In this document: positions 19,603 to 28,193 of the stretch, in pieces | Layout: each line of letters starts with the position of its first letter | Position numbering within the stretch: the first letter of the stretch is position 1 | Assembly: GCA_905182285.1 (NCBI GenBank) | Contig: CAJJAY010000033.1 | Location: forward strand, 1 to 64,000 | Direction: 5' to 3' | Source: an uncultured Amylibacter sp. | GTDB lineage: Bacteria; Pseudomonadota; Alphaproteobacteria; Rhodobacterales; Rhodobacteraceae | Length of the DNA: 64,000 bases | The notes under the pieces: generated by a model | The model's input: the letters and a program-made list of their open reading frames with translations, nothing else | Databases searched by the model: none | Told to the model about the DNA's origin: nothing | Position numbers and translations under genes: made by a program

Positions 19603-20435
19603 TCTACATCATAGATCAGACGATCTTTCCCACCTAAACACATAAATCTTTTCCCACGCAAACGACCAATTAATGTTAAACCCACTTGGTTTGCAATCTC
19701 TACACCCCATGCAGTGAAGCCAGAACGGGAAATAAGTACAGGAATACCCATTAATGCACATTTTATTACCATTTCAGACGTTAAACGCCCAGTAGTATAT
19801 AATGCTTTATCGTTTACTAATTTATCATGTGAATAAATCCATCCTGCAATTTTATCTACAGCGTTGTGTCGGCCTACATCTTCCATGTAAACTAATGGTT
19901 CATTTTGATGACAAAGAACAGTTCCGTGAATAGCCCCTGCCTTTAAATACAGACTAGGTGTTTGATTAATTATATTTGACAATTCATACAACCATGAAAC
20001 ACGAAATTCAGCATTAGGTAATTTGAGATCGTCAAGACCTTCCATCATATCGCCAAATACGGTCCCAACAGCACACCCAGAAGTTCGCGTTTTCTTTTTT
20101 AATTTTTCTTCATAAATAGTTTGACCATCTGTTCTTACTACAACAGTTTTTAACTCATCGTCGTAATCAATCCCTAAAACAGTTTCACCGTCTGACAACA
20201 TTCTTTGATTCTTCAAAAAGCCCAATGCAAGATATTGTGGATAATCTCCAATTGTCATTGCAGTTACTATCTCTTGGCCATTTAAAAATATTGTTAAAGG
20301 CTGCTCCTCGACAACATTAATTTCACAAGCCTGCCCGTTTTGATCAAAACCATTTACTAGTTGGGTTAAACCTTCAAGCTCTTCTTTAGGCTGTAAAATA
20401 TAATTTTTAAAAGTGTTTGACAATTGCGGCTCCAA
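19599..20435 (-). CDS. fdhD: Formate dehydrogenase accessory sulfurtransferase FdhD
   Basis: 278 residues. FdhD passes sulfur from a cysteine desulfurase to the Mo cofactor of formate dehydrogenase. The catalytic loop reads SGCAVGTVFG: the cysteine matching E. coli C121 is present, but the second cysteine (C124) is Gly. The first possible start after an in-frame stop is TTG at 20435, leaving only 44 bp to the divergent azlC start, so the true start is uncertain. No formate dehydrogenase subunit is in the window; its genes must be elsewhere. Confidence 0.9.
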   Translation of the reverse strand: MEPQLSNTFKNYILQPKEELEGLTQLVNGFDQNGQACEINVVEEQPLTIFLNGQEIVTAMTIGDYPQYLALGFLKNQRMLSDGETVLGIDYDDELKTVVVRTDGQTIYEEKLKKKTRTSGCAVGTVFGDMMEGLDDLKLPNAEFRVSWLYELSNIINQTPSLYLKAGAIHGTVLCHQNEPLVYMEDVGRHNAVDKIAGWIYSHDKLVNDKALYTTGRLTSEMVIKCALMGIPVLISRSGFTAWGVEIANQVGLTLIGRLRGKRFMCLGGKDRLIYDVE

Positions 20436-20479
20436 TATATTTCAAATACACAAAACTAATCTTATTAGAATGCTATCAC

Positions 20480-21202
20480 ATGAAGTTCAGTCCAACATCC
20501 AAAAAATCGGCCTTTTGGTTAGGTTATCGCGACAATATTGCATTTTGGTTAATTGTAGCACCATTTGGCTTACTCTTTGGAGTTGTTGCCACTGAAGCTG
20601 GGTTTTCAATTTATCAAACAATGATAATGACTGCATTTGTAGTTGCTGGCTCATCACAATTTACCGCTTTAACTTTACTCCATGATGATGCGCCGACATT
20701 TATAATTTTAGCCACTTCACTTGCAGTAAACTTAAGAATGGCAATGTATTCAGCTGCTTTAGTACCCCATTTAGGGCGAGCACCTTTAGGTACTCGAGCT
20801 CTTTTTGCATATTTTCTGGTTGATCAAAGTTACGCTACATCAATAAATATATATACAAATAATCCTGAAATGACATTATCACAAAAATGTAAATATTTCA
20901 TGGGAAGTTTTGCATGCTTACTCCCAGTTTGGTTAATATCAACACTCCTAGGCGCACTTCTTGGAACAAAAATTCCACCCGAATACGCATTAGATTTCGC
21001 TATGCCAATTTGTTTTATAGCATTGTCTGCACCAATGATGCGAAGCCTTCCACATTTCGTTGCAGCATTAGTATCAATGATTGGAACTTTAGTATTTATC
21101 TCAGCTCCTTATTCTAGTGGTTTATTAATAGCCGCATTTTTAGCCATGATTTCAGGGGTGCAGACCGAGAATTGGCTAAAAAGGAGAGATAAAAATGACT
21201 GA
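20480..21202 (+). CDS. azlC: AzlC-family branched-chain amino acid exporter, large subunit
   Basis: 240 residues from the ATG at 20480 (MKFSPTSKKSAFWLGYRDN); an ORF beginning 21 codons earlier would overlap fdhD and lacks family support. There are several membrane helices. The AzlC pattern GLLFGVVATEAGF, with VVAGSSQFTAL following, is clear. With AzlD it forms an inner-membrane exporter of branched-chain amino acids (LIV-E type). It overlaps azlD by 8 bases. Confidence 0.9.
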   Translation: MKFSPTSKKSAFWLGYRDNIAFWLIVAPFGLLFGVVATEAGFSIYQTMIMTAFVVAGSSQFTALTLLHDDAPTFIILATSLAVNLRMAMYSAALVPHLGRAPLGTRALFAYFLVDQSYATSINIYTNNPEMTLSQKCKYFMGSFACLLPVWLISTLLGALLGTKIPPEYALDFAMPICFIALSAPMMRSLPHFVAALVSMIGTLVFISAPYSSGLLIAAFLAMISGVQTENWLKRRDKND

Positions 21203-21521
21203 TCCATTAAAAATTTGGATAATCATATTTTTCTTAGGTGTTGGTACTTATTTGATTAGGTTTTCTTTTTTAGGTCTAGTAGGAAATCGACAACTACCTA
21301 AATGGCTTATTCAACATTTAAATTACGTTGGAGTAGCAGTAATGCCTGGTTTAATAATCCCTTTTTTAGTTTGGCCTGATGCTACTGGTGGTACTTTGGA
21401 TGCTCCAAGATTACTTGCTGCGGGCGCAGCATTTTGTGTTGGAATATGGAAACGCTCTGCCTTGTGGTCAGTTGTTGCGGGAATTTCAGTATTATATTTT
21501 GCTATGTTCATCATAAACTAA
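21195..21521 (+). CDS. azlD: AzlD-family branched-chain amino acid transport subunit
   Basis: 108 residues with about three to four hydrophobic segments and the AzlD-like motif GVGTYLIRFSFL near the N-terminus. It is the small partner of AzlC, and its start lies inside the end of azlC (8-base overlap), implying stoichiometric coupling. No transcription terminator is visible before the next gene, 57 bp downstream. Confidence 0.9.
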   Translation: MTDPLKIWIIIFFLGVGTYLIRFSFLGLVGNRQLPKWLIQHLNYVGVAVMPGLIIPFLVWPDATGGTLDAPRLLAAGAAFCVGIWKRSALWSVVAGISVLYFAMFIIN

Positions 21522-21578
21522 ATATTTGTAAGCTTGACGTAATTTATTAGTTCAGACATATGTTATATAAACAAACAA

Positions 21579-22700
21579 ATGTTGTTAATAATGCCTAAGT
21601 TATCAAAAACTGAACAAACTATACTTGAATTAATTTCTAATGATCCTTTAATTAGCCAAGCAAAAATTGCAGCAAAATTGAATCTTGCAAGATCAACAAT
21701 CGCAGTTCAAATAACACAGTTAATTAACAAAAATCTTCTGATAGGCCGTGGATACATTCTACCAAAGTCACAAAAAGTCACTTGCATTGGTGGCATGGCA
21801 TTTAATCGCAAATATTCATTAAATTCAGCACCCATTTTTGGAACATCTAACCCAGCAATAAATATAAAAAGCCATGGTGGTGTAATTCGCAACATAGCTG
21901 AGAATATGGCACGCATGGATGTGGATGTTTGTCTTTTATCTATTATAGGCGATGATGAATCTGGCAAAGAATTACGAACACAAATGCATAATCTTGGCGT
22001 TGACACTAGTCAAATTGCAATCTCAAATAATAAACCCACTGCTGAATATATTGCTGTTTTCGACAATAATAATGAATTAGTGATGGGTATAGCTAGCATG
22101 GATATTCTAGATCAAATAACTCCTAATTTAATAGAAGAATCTTGGCCAAATATTAAATCAAGCGATTGGGTCGTTTTAGATTGTAATTTACCACAAGAAA
22201 CAATTAAAAAAATCCTTGATCTAAAGCAAAAGTCAAATTTCAAAGTTGCTATAGATACAGTCTCAGTTTCAAAGGCAATGCGTCTACCAAAAGATTTATC
22301 AAGTGTTGATATTTTATTTACCAACAAAGATGAAGCAGCATCAATTCTGGCTTTAGACCATATTCTAAAAAAATCTGATCTTAATACAATTGCAAACCAA
22401 TTACGCAATAGAGGTACTAAAGGTGTTGTGCTAACTGATGGTTCAAATGGACATATTGTAAATATAGGCAATGAAGTTTTCACTTCCCCCGCACTATCAT
22501 CTAAAGTTTGTAACGTATCAGGTGCAGGAGACGCACTAGTTGCTGGTTTTATTTCCCAATTATTAACTGGCGCATCCATTCGTGAAGCTTCGGATATAGG
22601 TGCAGCATTGTCTGCGCTTACTGTGGAGTCGCAAATGGATGTTAGACAAGATTTAAACAGTAAAATTTTATATGAATACCTTTCAAAAAATTTAAAATAA
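21579..22700 (+). CDS. psuK: Pseudouridine kinase with N-terminal winged-helix domain
   Basis: 373 residues. Residues about 8-55 form a winged helix-turn-helix (QAKIAAKLNLARSTIAVQI), and about 65-370 form a PfkB carbohydrate kinase with the catalytic NVSGAGDALVAGF motif near 320. It phosphorylates pseudouridine from RNA turnover. It is directly followed by psuG, completing pseudouridine breakdown to uracil and ribose-5-phosphate. The HTH suggests the kinase may also regulate its own operon. A second ATG at 21591 is an equally plausible start, and neither has a good ribosome site. Confidence 0.9.
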   Translation: MLLIMPKLSKTEQTILELISNDPLISQAKIAAKLNLARSTIAVQITQLINKNLLIGRGYILPKSQKVTCIGGMAFNRKYSLNSAPIFGTSNPAINIKSHGGVIRNIAENMARMDVDVCLLSIIGDDESGKELRTQMHNLGVDTSQIAISNNKPTAEYIAVFDNNNELVMGIASMDILDQITPNLIEESWPNIKSSDWVVLDCNLPQETIKKILDLKQKSNFKVAIDTVSVSKAMRLPKDLSSVDILFTNKDEAASILALDHILKKSDLNTIANQLRNRGTKGVVLTDGSNGHIVNIGNEVFTSPALSSKVCNVSGAGDALVAGFISQLLTGASIREASDIGAALSALTVESQMDVRQDLNSKILYEYLSKNLK

Positions 22701-22713
22701 ATAAGGATAAACA

Positions 22714-23637
22714 ATGAACCTAGCCAAACTTCCAAGTTTTGTTGATATTCATGAAGATGTTTCAAAAGCGCTTAATGAAAATATTCCTATTGTTGCGCTT
22801 GAAAGTACAATTATAACCCATGGCATGCCATTTCCAGAAAATGCAGAAATGGCATCATCAGTCGAAGCGTTAATTCGAGAGCATGGAGTTGTTCCAGCAA
22901 CAATAGCAGTGATTGATGGTAGAATTAAAATTGGGCTCACAGCTGAAGAGCTTATTAAGCTTGCTAAAGTGAAAAATGCCATGAAGATCTCACGAGCAGA
23001 TATAGCTTTTGCTATTTCACAAGGCAAAACAGCTGGAACAACTGTTGCTGCTACAATGATAATATCACGTATGGCTGGAATTCGTATATTTGCAACAGGG
23101 GGCATTGGTGGTGTTCATAAAGGCGTTGAAACTAGCTTTGACATTTCTGCAGACTTGACTGAACTTGGGAAAACGGACGTGCTTGTAGTAGCAGCAGGAG
23201 CAAAAGCAATACTAGATGTTCCAAAAACATTAGAAGTCTTGGAGACTCAAGGTGTTCCTGTTGTAGGATATAAGACAGACAGTTTACCAGCTTTTTGGAC
23301 AAGAAGATCAGACCTGGCTGTTCCATTACGTATGGATAGTGCAGCTCAAATATCTGACTTTCTAAAAGTACGTGACGAACTTCAACTTTGTTCTGGAGTT
23401 TTAATTGCAAACCCAATTCCAAAAAAAGATCAAATACCTTCAAAGATAATAAATAAATATATTGAAACAGCCCAAACAGAAATGGAAGCAAATAATATTT
23501 CAGGCAAAGAAGTTACTCCGTTTTTATTAAAACGGATATTTGAATTATCAAAAGGCGAAAGTTTAAAGTCAAATATTGCATTGGTAAAAAATAATGCAAT
23601 TGTTGCCGCAAAAATTTCATTAGAGTTTTACAAATAA
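22714..23637 (+). CDS. psuG: Pseudouridine-5'-phosphate glycosidase
   Basis: 307 residues. Residues known to act in E. coli PsuG are conserved at nearly the same positions: E30 (ALESTIITHGMPFPEN), K91 (MKISRAD) and K164 (AGAKAILDVP), the last forming a Schiff base with the ribose. The enzyme cleaves the C-C glycosidic bond of pseudouridine 5'-phosphate to uracil and ribose-5-phosphate. It lies 13 bp after psuK, with AAGGA before the ATG. Confidence 0.95.
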   Translation: MNLAKLPSFVDIHEDVSKALNENIPIVALESTIITHGMPFPENAEMASSVEALIREHGVVPATIAVIDGRIKIGLTAEELIKLAKVKNAMKISRADIAFAISQGKTAGTTVAATMIISRMAGIRIFATGGIGGVHKGVETSFDISADLTELGKTDVLVVAAGAKAILDVPKTLEVLETQGVPVVGYKTDSLPAFWTRRSDLAVPLRMDSAAQISDFLKVRDELQLCSGVLIANPIPKKDQIPSKIINKYIETAQTEMEANNISGKEVTPFLLKRIFELSKGESLKSNIALVKNNAIVAAKISLEFYK

Positions 23638-23704
23638 TCTGTTTTCCAATTTAATTGGCAACAAATATATTTGTTAAAGATAAACCATAATCACCAATAA
23701 TGTA

Positions 23705-24163
23705 TTATACTGGCATAGCATTTGTTTTAAATACTGTTCGCAATGCAAAACTACTTTGCATCTTACTTACATGAGGAAGTCGAACAAGATATTGTCTATG
23801 GATTCTTGCAAAATCATCTGTATCACCAGCCACTACTTTTAGCATATAATCAGCTGTACCTGCCATTAAATGGCATTCTAAAACATCAGGGACCAATGCC
23901 ACAGATTTTTCAAACGCTTCTAATATTGCATCAGCTTGCCCTGAAAGAGTAATTTCAACAAATACTGTTGATTTTCTATCAATTTTTCTTGGATCTAGTA
24001 GAGCTACATAATCTTTTATAATTCCTTCAGCTTCTAATCGCTGAACACGCCTATGACAGGCAGATGCAGAAAGGTTAATTTTCTCGGCTAAATCTGAATT
24101 TGAGATTCGGCCAGATTTTTGAAGTACCATCAAAATACGGCGATCTGTATCATCTATTTTCAT
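23705..24163 (-). CDS. Lrp/AsnC-family transcriptional regulator, probable ald regulator
   Basis: 152 residues. An N-terminal HTH (about 20-42, NSDLAEKINLSASACHRRV) is followed by a RAM ligand-sensing domain ending in SSFALRTVF. It diverges from alanine dehydrogenase across a 143-bp A/T-rich intergenic region, the usual layout for an Lrp-type activator (AldR-like) responding to alanine or other amino acids. The regulatory link is inference from layout. Confidence 0.9.
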   Translation of the reverse strand: MKIDDTDRRILMVLQKSGRISNSDLAEKINLSASACHRRVQRLEAEGIIKDYVALLDPRKIDRKSTVFVEITLSGQADAILEAFEKSVALVPDVLECHLMAGTADYMLKVVAGDTDDFARIHRQYLVRLPHVSKMQSSFALRTVFKTNAMPV

Positions 24164-24306
24164 TTTTCGAAGAATCCACTAAGAATTTACTATTTAATAT
24201 ATATTATATTCTAAAAATTATGTCGATACACGTCAAATATGAAGCTTTTTTTAAACTTAAAATGCAATTCTCCCATTAATAATTTAGATTATCTTGGAGA
24301 AATATA

Positions 24307-25425
24307 ATGATTATAGGTTGCCCAACAGAAATTAAAAATCAAGAATACCGGGTAGGAATTACTCCGGCAGCAGCTGCAGAAGCTATATTGCATGGTCATA
24401 AAGTTCTAATACAATCAGGAGCTGGAAATGGTTCTGGATTTACTGATAATGAATATACGGATATTGGTGCAGTTATTATCGATGCTGCTGAAGAATTATT
24501 TAAAAAATCAGAAATGATTGTTAAAGTAAAAGAGCCCCAAGCAATTGAGCGTTTAATGTTGCGCGAAGATCAAATCTTATTCACATATTTACATTTAGCA
24601 CCGGACTTAGCTCAAACTAATGATTTATTAAAAAGTGGAGTTACTGCAATTGCTTATGAAACTGTAACTGATGGGAGTGGTGGATTACCATTGCTGGCTC
24701 CAATGTCAGAAGTTGCAGGAAAATTGGCGCCCCAAGTTGGCAGTTGGGCTCTTCAAAAAGCGAATGGTGGCCTTGGTACTTTACTAGGAGGTGTTCCAGG
24801 AGTTAGTCCAAGTGAAGTAATCGTTATTGGTGGAGGCAATGTTGGTGTACATGCTGCAAGAGTTGCTGCCGGAATGGGAGCAAATGTAACAATTCTGGAT
24901 ATGTCATTACCGAGAATGCGGTATTTAGATGATGTGTTTGGAAACGTGTTTAAAACTGCTTATGCTTCAACTGCAAACACTGCGAAATTAATTAAAACAG
25001 CTGATATGGTAATAGGTGCTGTGCTAGTTCCTGGAGCAGCCGCTCCAAAACTAATTTCTCGCCCACAACTATCAACAATGAAACCTGGATCAGTATTAGT
25101 AGACGTTGCAATTGATCAAGGTGGATGTTTTGAGACATCAAAAGCCACGACACATGATGATCCAATTTATGAAGTGGATGGAATTATTCATTATTGCGTA
25201 GCAAATATGCCTGGAGCAGTTGCGCGCACCTCAACAATTGCACTAAGCAATGCTACTATGCCGTTCATGATATCATTAGCCGATAAGGGTTGGAAAAAAG
25301 CATGTGAAGATGATTCTAATTTATTAAATGGGTTAAACACACATAAAGGAAACTTGACTTATGCAGCTGTTGGAAAGGCATTACAACTAGACGTAATAAG
25401 CTCAAAAGAAGCTTTATATTTATAA
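24307..25425 (+). CDS. ald: Alanine dehydrogenase
   Basis: 372 residues. The catalytic residues K75 (KVKEPQ) and H96 (YLHLAPD) fall at the positions known from characterised enzymes, and the NAD-binding motif VIGGGNVG lies near 172-180. It interconverts L-alanine with pyruvate plus ammonium using NAD. TTGGAG precedes the ATG. It stands alone between the divergent Lrp gene and a strong terminator. Confidence 0.97.
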   Translation: MIIGCPTEIKNQEYRVGITPAAAAEAILHGHKVLIQSGAGNGSGFTDNEYTDIGAVIIDAAEELFKKSEMIVKVKEPQAIERLMLREDQILFTYLHLAPDLAQTNDLLKSGVTAIAYETVTDGSGGLPLLAPMSEVAGKLAPQVGSWALQKANGGLGTLLGGVPGVSPSEVIVIGGGNVGVHAARVAAGMGANVTILDMSLPRMRYLDDVFGNVFKTAYASTANTAKLIKTADMVIGAVLVPGAAAPKLISRPQLSTMKPGSVLVDVAIDQGGCFETSKATTHDDPIYEVDGIIHYCVANMPGAVARTSTIALSNATMPFMISLADKGWKKACEDDSNLLNGLNTHKGNLTYAAVGKALQLDVISSKEALYL

Positions 25426-25459
25426 TAGATTATAGATTATACTATTAGTATACTAAATT

Positions 25460-25490
25460 AAAAGTCTCACAATTTTGTGAGACTTTTTAA
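25460..25490 (+). terminator. Rho-independent terminator after ald
   Basis: A perfect 12-bp stem (25460-25471 with 25476-25487) with a 4-base loop and a T-run, 34 bases after the ald stop. Confidence 0.9.
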
Positions 25491-25520
25491 AATGAAACAC
25501 GTTCTAAAGAATTGCAAATC

Positions 25521-25549
25521 TTGACACTTCAGAAAAAGACATCTAATGC
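25521..25549 (+). promoter_or_regulatory. Candidate sigma-70 promoter of ffh
   Basis: A consensus -35 box TTGACA (25521-25526) is followed after exactly 17 bases by TAATGC (25544-25549) as a weak -10. It lies just downstream of the ald terminator and would start a leader of about 110 nt before ffh. Confidence 0.55.
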
Positions 25550-25555
25550 AGGTCT

Positions 25556-25666
25556 AAATCATGGAAGTTATACACTTCCGGTCCCAGGATCGACACCAGT
25601 CAGCGAGTTTCGCCCACTGGTGTAAAACGCGTTTGGGAAAATACTTTGGTGGAAAGGGCCTGACAT
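25556..25666 (+). ncRNA. Structured 5' leader of ffh (candidate cis-acting RNA)
   Basis: This gene-free leader holds two clear stems. GGAAG/CTTCC pairs 25563-25567 with 25575-25579. ACACCAGT/ACTGGTGT (8 bp, about 25593-25600 with 25616-25623) encloses a nested GCGA/TCGC. It is more G+C-rich than nearby intergenic DNA. From memory, comparative genomics has described an ffh-associated RNA motif; I cannot test whether this is a member. It lacks the GGAAGGAAGCAGCC-type core of SRP RNA, so it is not read as 4.5S RNA. Confidence 0.5.
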
Positions 25667-27178
25667 ATGTTTGCAAATTTATCTGATCGCCTTTCGGGTG
25701 TTTTTGACAAATTAAATAATAAGGCAACATTATCAAACGATGATGTCTCTATCGCTTTAAGAGAGGTACGTGTTGCATTATTAGAGGCTGATGTTTCTTT
25801 ACCAATTGCTCGGGAATTCATAAAAGCAATTCAAGAAAAAGCTTCAGGACAAGCTGTTACAAAATCCGTCAAACCAGGACAACAAGTAATAAAGATTGTT
25901 CATGACGAATTAGTTCACTTTTTAGCTGGTAACGATAAAAATGCCAGCGAACTGAAAATTGATAATCCACCAGCACCAATATTAATGGTAGGCCTACAGG
26001 GATCAGGTAAAACCACTACAACAGCAAAACTTGCAAAACGCTTAAAAGAAAAAAATAAGAAAAAAGTATTAATAGCTTCCCTTGATACTAATCGACCAGC
26101 CGCAATGGAACAATTAGCCATACTTGGCAACCAAATTGGCGTAGACTCTTTGCCAATAATTAAAGGCGAGAGTGCTATTGCAATTGCAAAACGAGCGAAA
26201 CAGCAAGCCATGCTTGGGGGCTATGATGTATTTATTCTAGATACAGCAGGTCGCTTATCCATTGATGAAGAATTGATGGCAGAAGTAGAGGCAGTCCGAA
26301 ATATTGCAAATCCACGCGAAACTATGTTGGTTGTTGATGGGTTAACAGGTCAAGATGCTGTTCATACAGCACAAAACTTTGATAACCGCATTGGTATTTC
26401 AGGTGTTATTTTAACACGAATGGATGGTGATGGACGTGGTGGTGCAGCGCTCTCAATGAGGGCAGTAACTGGACGCCCAATTAAATTTGTAGGACTTGGT
26501 GAAAAAGTTGACGCCCTAGAAGAATTTCATCCAGAGAGAGTGGCTGGGCGCATCTTAGGTATGGGAGATATTGTTTCGCTTGTAGAAAAAGCTCAAGAAA
26601 CAATTGAAGCTGAACAAGCAGAAAAAATGATGAAGCGCATGAAAAAAGGTATGTTCAATATGAACGACCTAAAAGCGCAAATTGAACAAATGATGAAAAT
26701 GGGTGGAATGGAAGGCATTATGGGAATGATGCCTGGTATGAAGAAGATGCAGAAACAAATAAGTAATGCAGGTGGCATTGATGAAAAAATATTTAAACGC
26801 CAAATTGCATTAATCCAATCCATGACAAAAAAAGAACGAGCAAATCCACAAATTATGCAAGCTAGTAGAAAAAAGCGTGTTGCTCAAGGTGCTGGCTTAT
26901 CAGTCCAAGAATTAAACCAATTAATGAAAATGCAGCGCCAAATGGGCGACATGATGAAAAAAATGGGCAAAGGTGGTATGCTTAAACAAGCAATGGGTAC
27001 TATGTTTGGTAAAGGGCCTGGAAATTTAGCTGCTGGCATACCAAATAACATGAATGATATAGACGCAAAACAATTAGAAGAAGCCGCAAAAAAAATGGGT
27101 GGCAGCATGCCTAACGGATTACCTGGATTAGGTGGTGGATTACCACTTGGTTTATCTGGCTTTGGGAAAAAGAAATGA
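25667..27178 (+). CDS. ffh: Signal recognition particle protein Ffh
   Basis: 503 residues, slightly long because of a Gly/Met-rich tail. Domains in order: N helical bundle (1-90), G domain with P-loop GLQGSGKTTTTAKLA (109-123) and DTAGR, and an M domain from about 320 that is very rich in methionine (MMKRMKKGMFNM, MGGMEGIMGMMPGM) and binds signal peptides and 4.5S RNA. It directs membrane proteins to the Sec translocon via FtsY. It overlaps the chorismate mutase gene by four bases. Confidence 0.97.
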   Translation: MFANLSDRLSGVFDKLNNKATLSNDDVSIALREVRVALLEADVSLPIAREFIKAIQEKASGQAVTKSVKPGQQVIKIVHDELVHFLAGNDKNASELKIDNPPAPILMVGLQGSGKTTTTAKLAKRLKEKNKKKVLIASLDTNRPAAMEQLAILGNQIGVDSLPIIKGESAIAIAKRAKQQAMLGGYDVFILDTAGRLSIDEELMAEVEAVRNIANPRETMLVVDGLTGQDAVHTAQNFDNRIGISGVILTRMDGDGRGGAALSMRAVTGRPIKFVGLGEKVDALEEFHPERVAGRILGMGDIVSLVEKAQETIEAEQAEKMMKRMKKGMFNMNDLKAQIEQMMKMGGMEGIMGMMPGMKKMQKQISNAGGIDEKIFKRQIALIQSMTKKERANPQIMQASRKKRVAQGAGLSVQELNQLMKMQRQMGDMMKKMGKGGMLKQAMGTMFGKGPGNLAAGIPNNMNDIDAKQLEEAAKKMGGSMPNGLPGLGGGLPLGLSGFGKKK

Positions 27179-27468
27179 CAGATACATCACGCGCAGAATC
27201 AATATTAAAAGAACATCGCAAAAGCATTGACCGTTTGGATTCAATACTTGTTTATACTTTAGCAGAACGCTTTAAGCAAACTCAGGCAGTTGGTCTTTTA
27301 AAAGCTGAACACTCTTTGCCTCCATCAGATCCAGCACGCGAAACAAAGCAAATTGAACGATTAGAGGATTTAGCAAAACAAGCTGACCTTGACCCCGTAT
27401 TCGCAAAAGAATTTTTAAACTTCATAATTGCAGAAGTTATTAATCACCATAAGAAACATCAAGAATAA
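27175..27468 (+). CDS. Chorismate mutase (AroQ class)
   Basis: 97 residues, all-helical AroQ-type. The pattern HRKSIDRLDSILVYTLAERF, then QAVGLLKAEHSLPPSDPARE contains the active-site Arg, Lys and Glu/Gln positions expected for conversion of chorismate to prephenate, the branch to Phe and Tyr. It is single-domain, with no fused prephenate dehydratase. It is coupled by ATGA to ffh and followed by rpsP, an order I recall from Rhodobacterales. Confidence 0.9.
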   Translation: MTDTSRAESILKEHRKSIDRLDSILVYTLAERFKQTQAVGLLKAEHSLPPSDPARETKQIERLEDLAKQADLDPVFAKEFLNFIIAEVINHHKKHQE

Positions 27469-27515
27469 CGGTCAAATTTAAATGACCAATTTAATTAGCA
27501 CTTAGGAGAAATATC

Positions 27516-28007
27516 ATGGCTATGAAAATCAGACTCGCTCGTGGCGGTTCAAAAAAACGTCCTTTTTATCGAGTAGTTGCAGCAGACTCACGTATGCCAC
27601 GTGACGGTCGTTATGTTGAAAAATTAGGTACATACAATCCACTATTAGCTAAAGATAGTGAAGACCGCGTACAGTTAAATATGGAACGCGTAAATTACTG
27701 GTTGGGCCAAGGCGCACAACCTACAGAACGCGTTGTTCGCTTTTTAGAGGCTTCTGGCGTAATGGAAAAAACAGAACGCAATAATCCTATTAAAGCAAAA
27801 CCAGGTAAAAAAGCCCAAGACCGCTTAGAAGAAAAAGCAGCATCAAAAGTTGCAGCAGCTGAAGCAGAGGAAGCAGCTAAAGTTGCGGCAGCTGAAGCAG
27901 AGGAAGCAGCTAAAGTTGCAGCAGCTGAAGCAGCGGCAGCACCTGCAGTTGAAGAAGCACCTGCAGTTGAAGAAGCACCTGCAGTTGAAGAAAAAGCTGC
28001 TGAATAA
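27516..28007 (+). CDS. rpsP: Ribosomal protein S16 with long repetitive tail
   Basis: 163 residues. The first 80-85 are a normal S16 ([19 protein letters not shown]). The rest is a low-complexity Ala/Glu/Lys tail made of three 11-residue units ([11 protein letters not shown] type, residues about 111-143) and three AVEEAP-type hexamers. An acidic Ala-rich tail on S16 occurs in other alphaproteobacteria, but the near-identical DNA repeats here suggest recent expansion. The ribosome site is TAGGAG. A strong terminator follows. Confidence 0.95.
   Translation: MAMKIRLARGGSKKRPFYRVVAADSRMPRDGRYVEKLGTYNPLLAKDSEDRVQLNMERVNYWLGQGAQPTERVVRFLEASGVMEKTERNNPIKAKPGKKAQDRLEEKAASKVAAAEAEEAAKVAAAEAEEAAKVAAAEAAAAPAVEEAPAVEEAPAVEEKAAE
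27846..27992 (+). repeat. Tandem in-frame repeats in the rpsP tail
   Basis: Three 33-bp units start at 27846, 27879 and 27912; the first two differ by one base and the third decays at its end. They are followed by three 18-bp units at 27939, 27957 and 27975. All keep the reading frame. The likely origin is replication slippage or unequal recombination, so length variation between strains is expected. Confidence 0.9.
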
Positions 28008-28034
28008 TAAACTAGCTTTTACTTACAATGATAT

Positions 28035-28070
28035 AAAAGTAGCGTCATATTTTGACGCTACTTTTTATTT
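28035..28070 (+). terminator. Rho-independent terminator after rpsP
   Basis: A perfect 13-bp stem (28035-28047 with 28053-28065) with a 5-base loop and T-rich tail, 28 bases after the rpsP stop. It separates ffh-rpsP from rimM-trmD. Confidence 0.9.
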
Positions 28071-28193
28071 ATAAGATAAATAAAACATACATTAAAATAA
28101 CAGATTGTTCTGATACTTTTAATCAGTAAGAAAACAAGGTATTATATTAATATATAAAATTGTGTTAAATTTTTTGTGAGTGATAATCTAAAA

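Noticed and set aside
22112-22765. 217-codon minus-strand ORF opposite psuK
   Set aside because: It has no recognisable domain, is antisense to a clear kinase gene with intact motifs, and its Ser/Ile-rich composition is that of a complementary-frame shadow.
23640-23680. Short palindromes CCAATT-T-AATTGG and AACAAATATATTTGTT between psuG and the Lrp gene
   Set aside because: They are A/T-rich and short in an A/T-rich gap and have no adjacent T-run clearly tied to one strand, so chance is likely.
25556-25666. 4.5S SRP RNA gene next to ffh
   Set aside because: The conserved tetraloop and asymmetric-loop core of SRP RNA is not present; the stems better fit an mRNA leader.
27846-27992. Possible CRISPR-like repeats
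   Set aside because: The repeats are contiguous without spacers, keep the rpsP reading frame and encode an Ala/Glu-rich tail.
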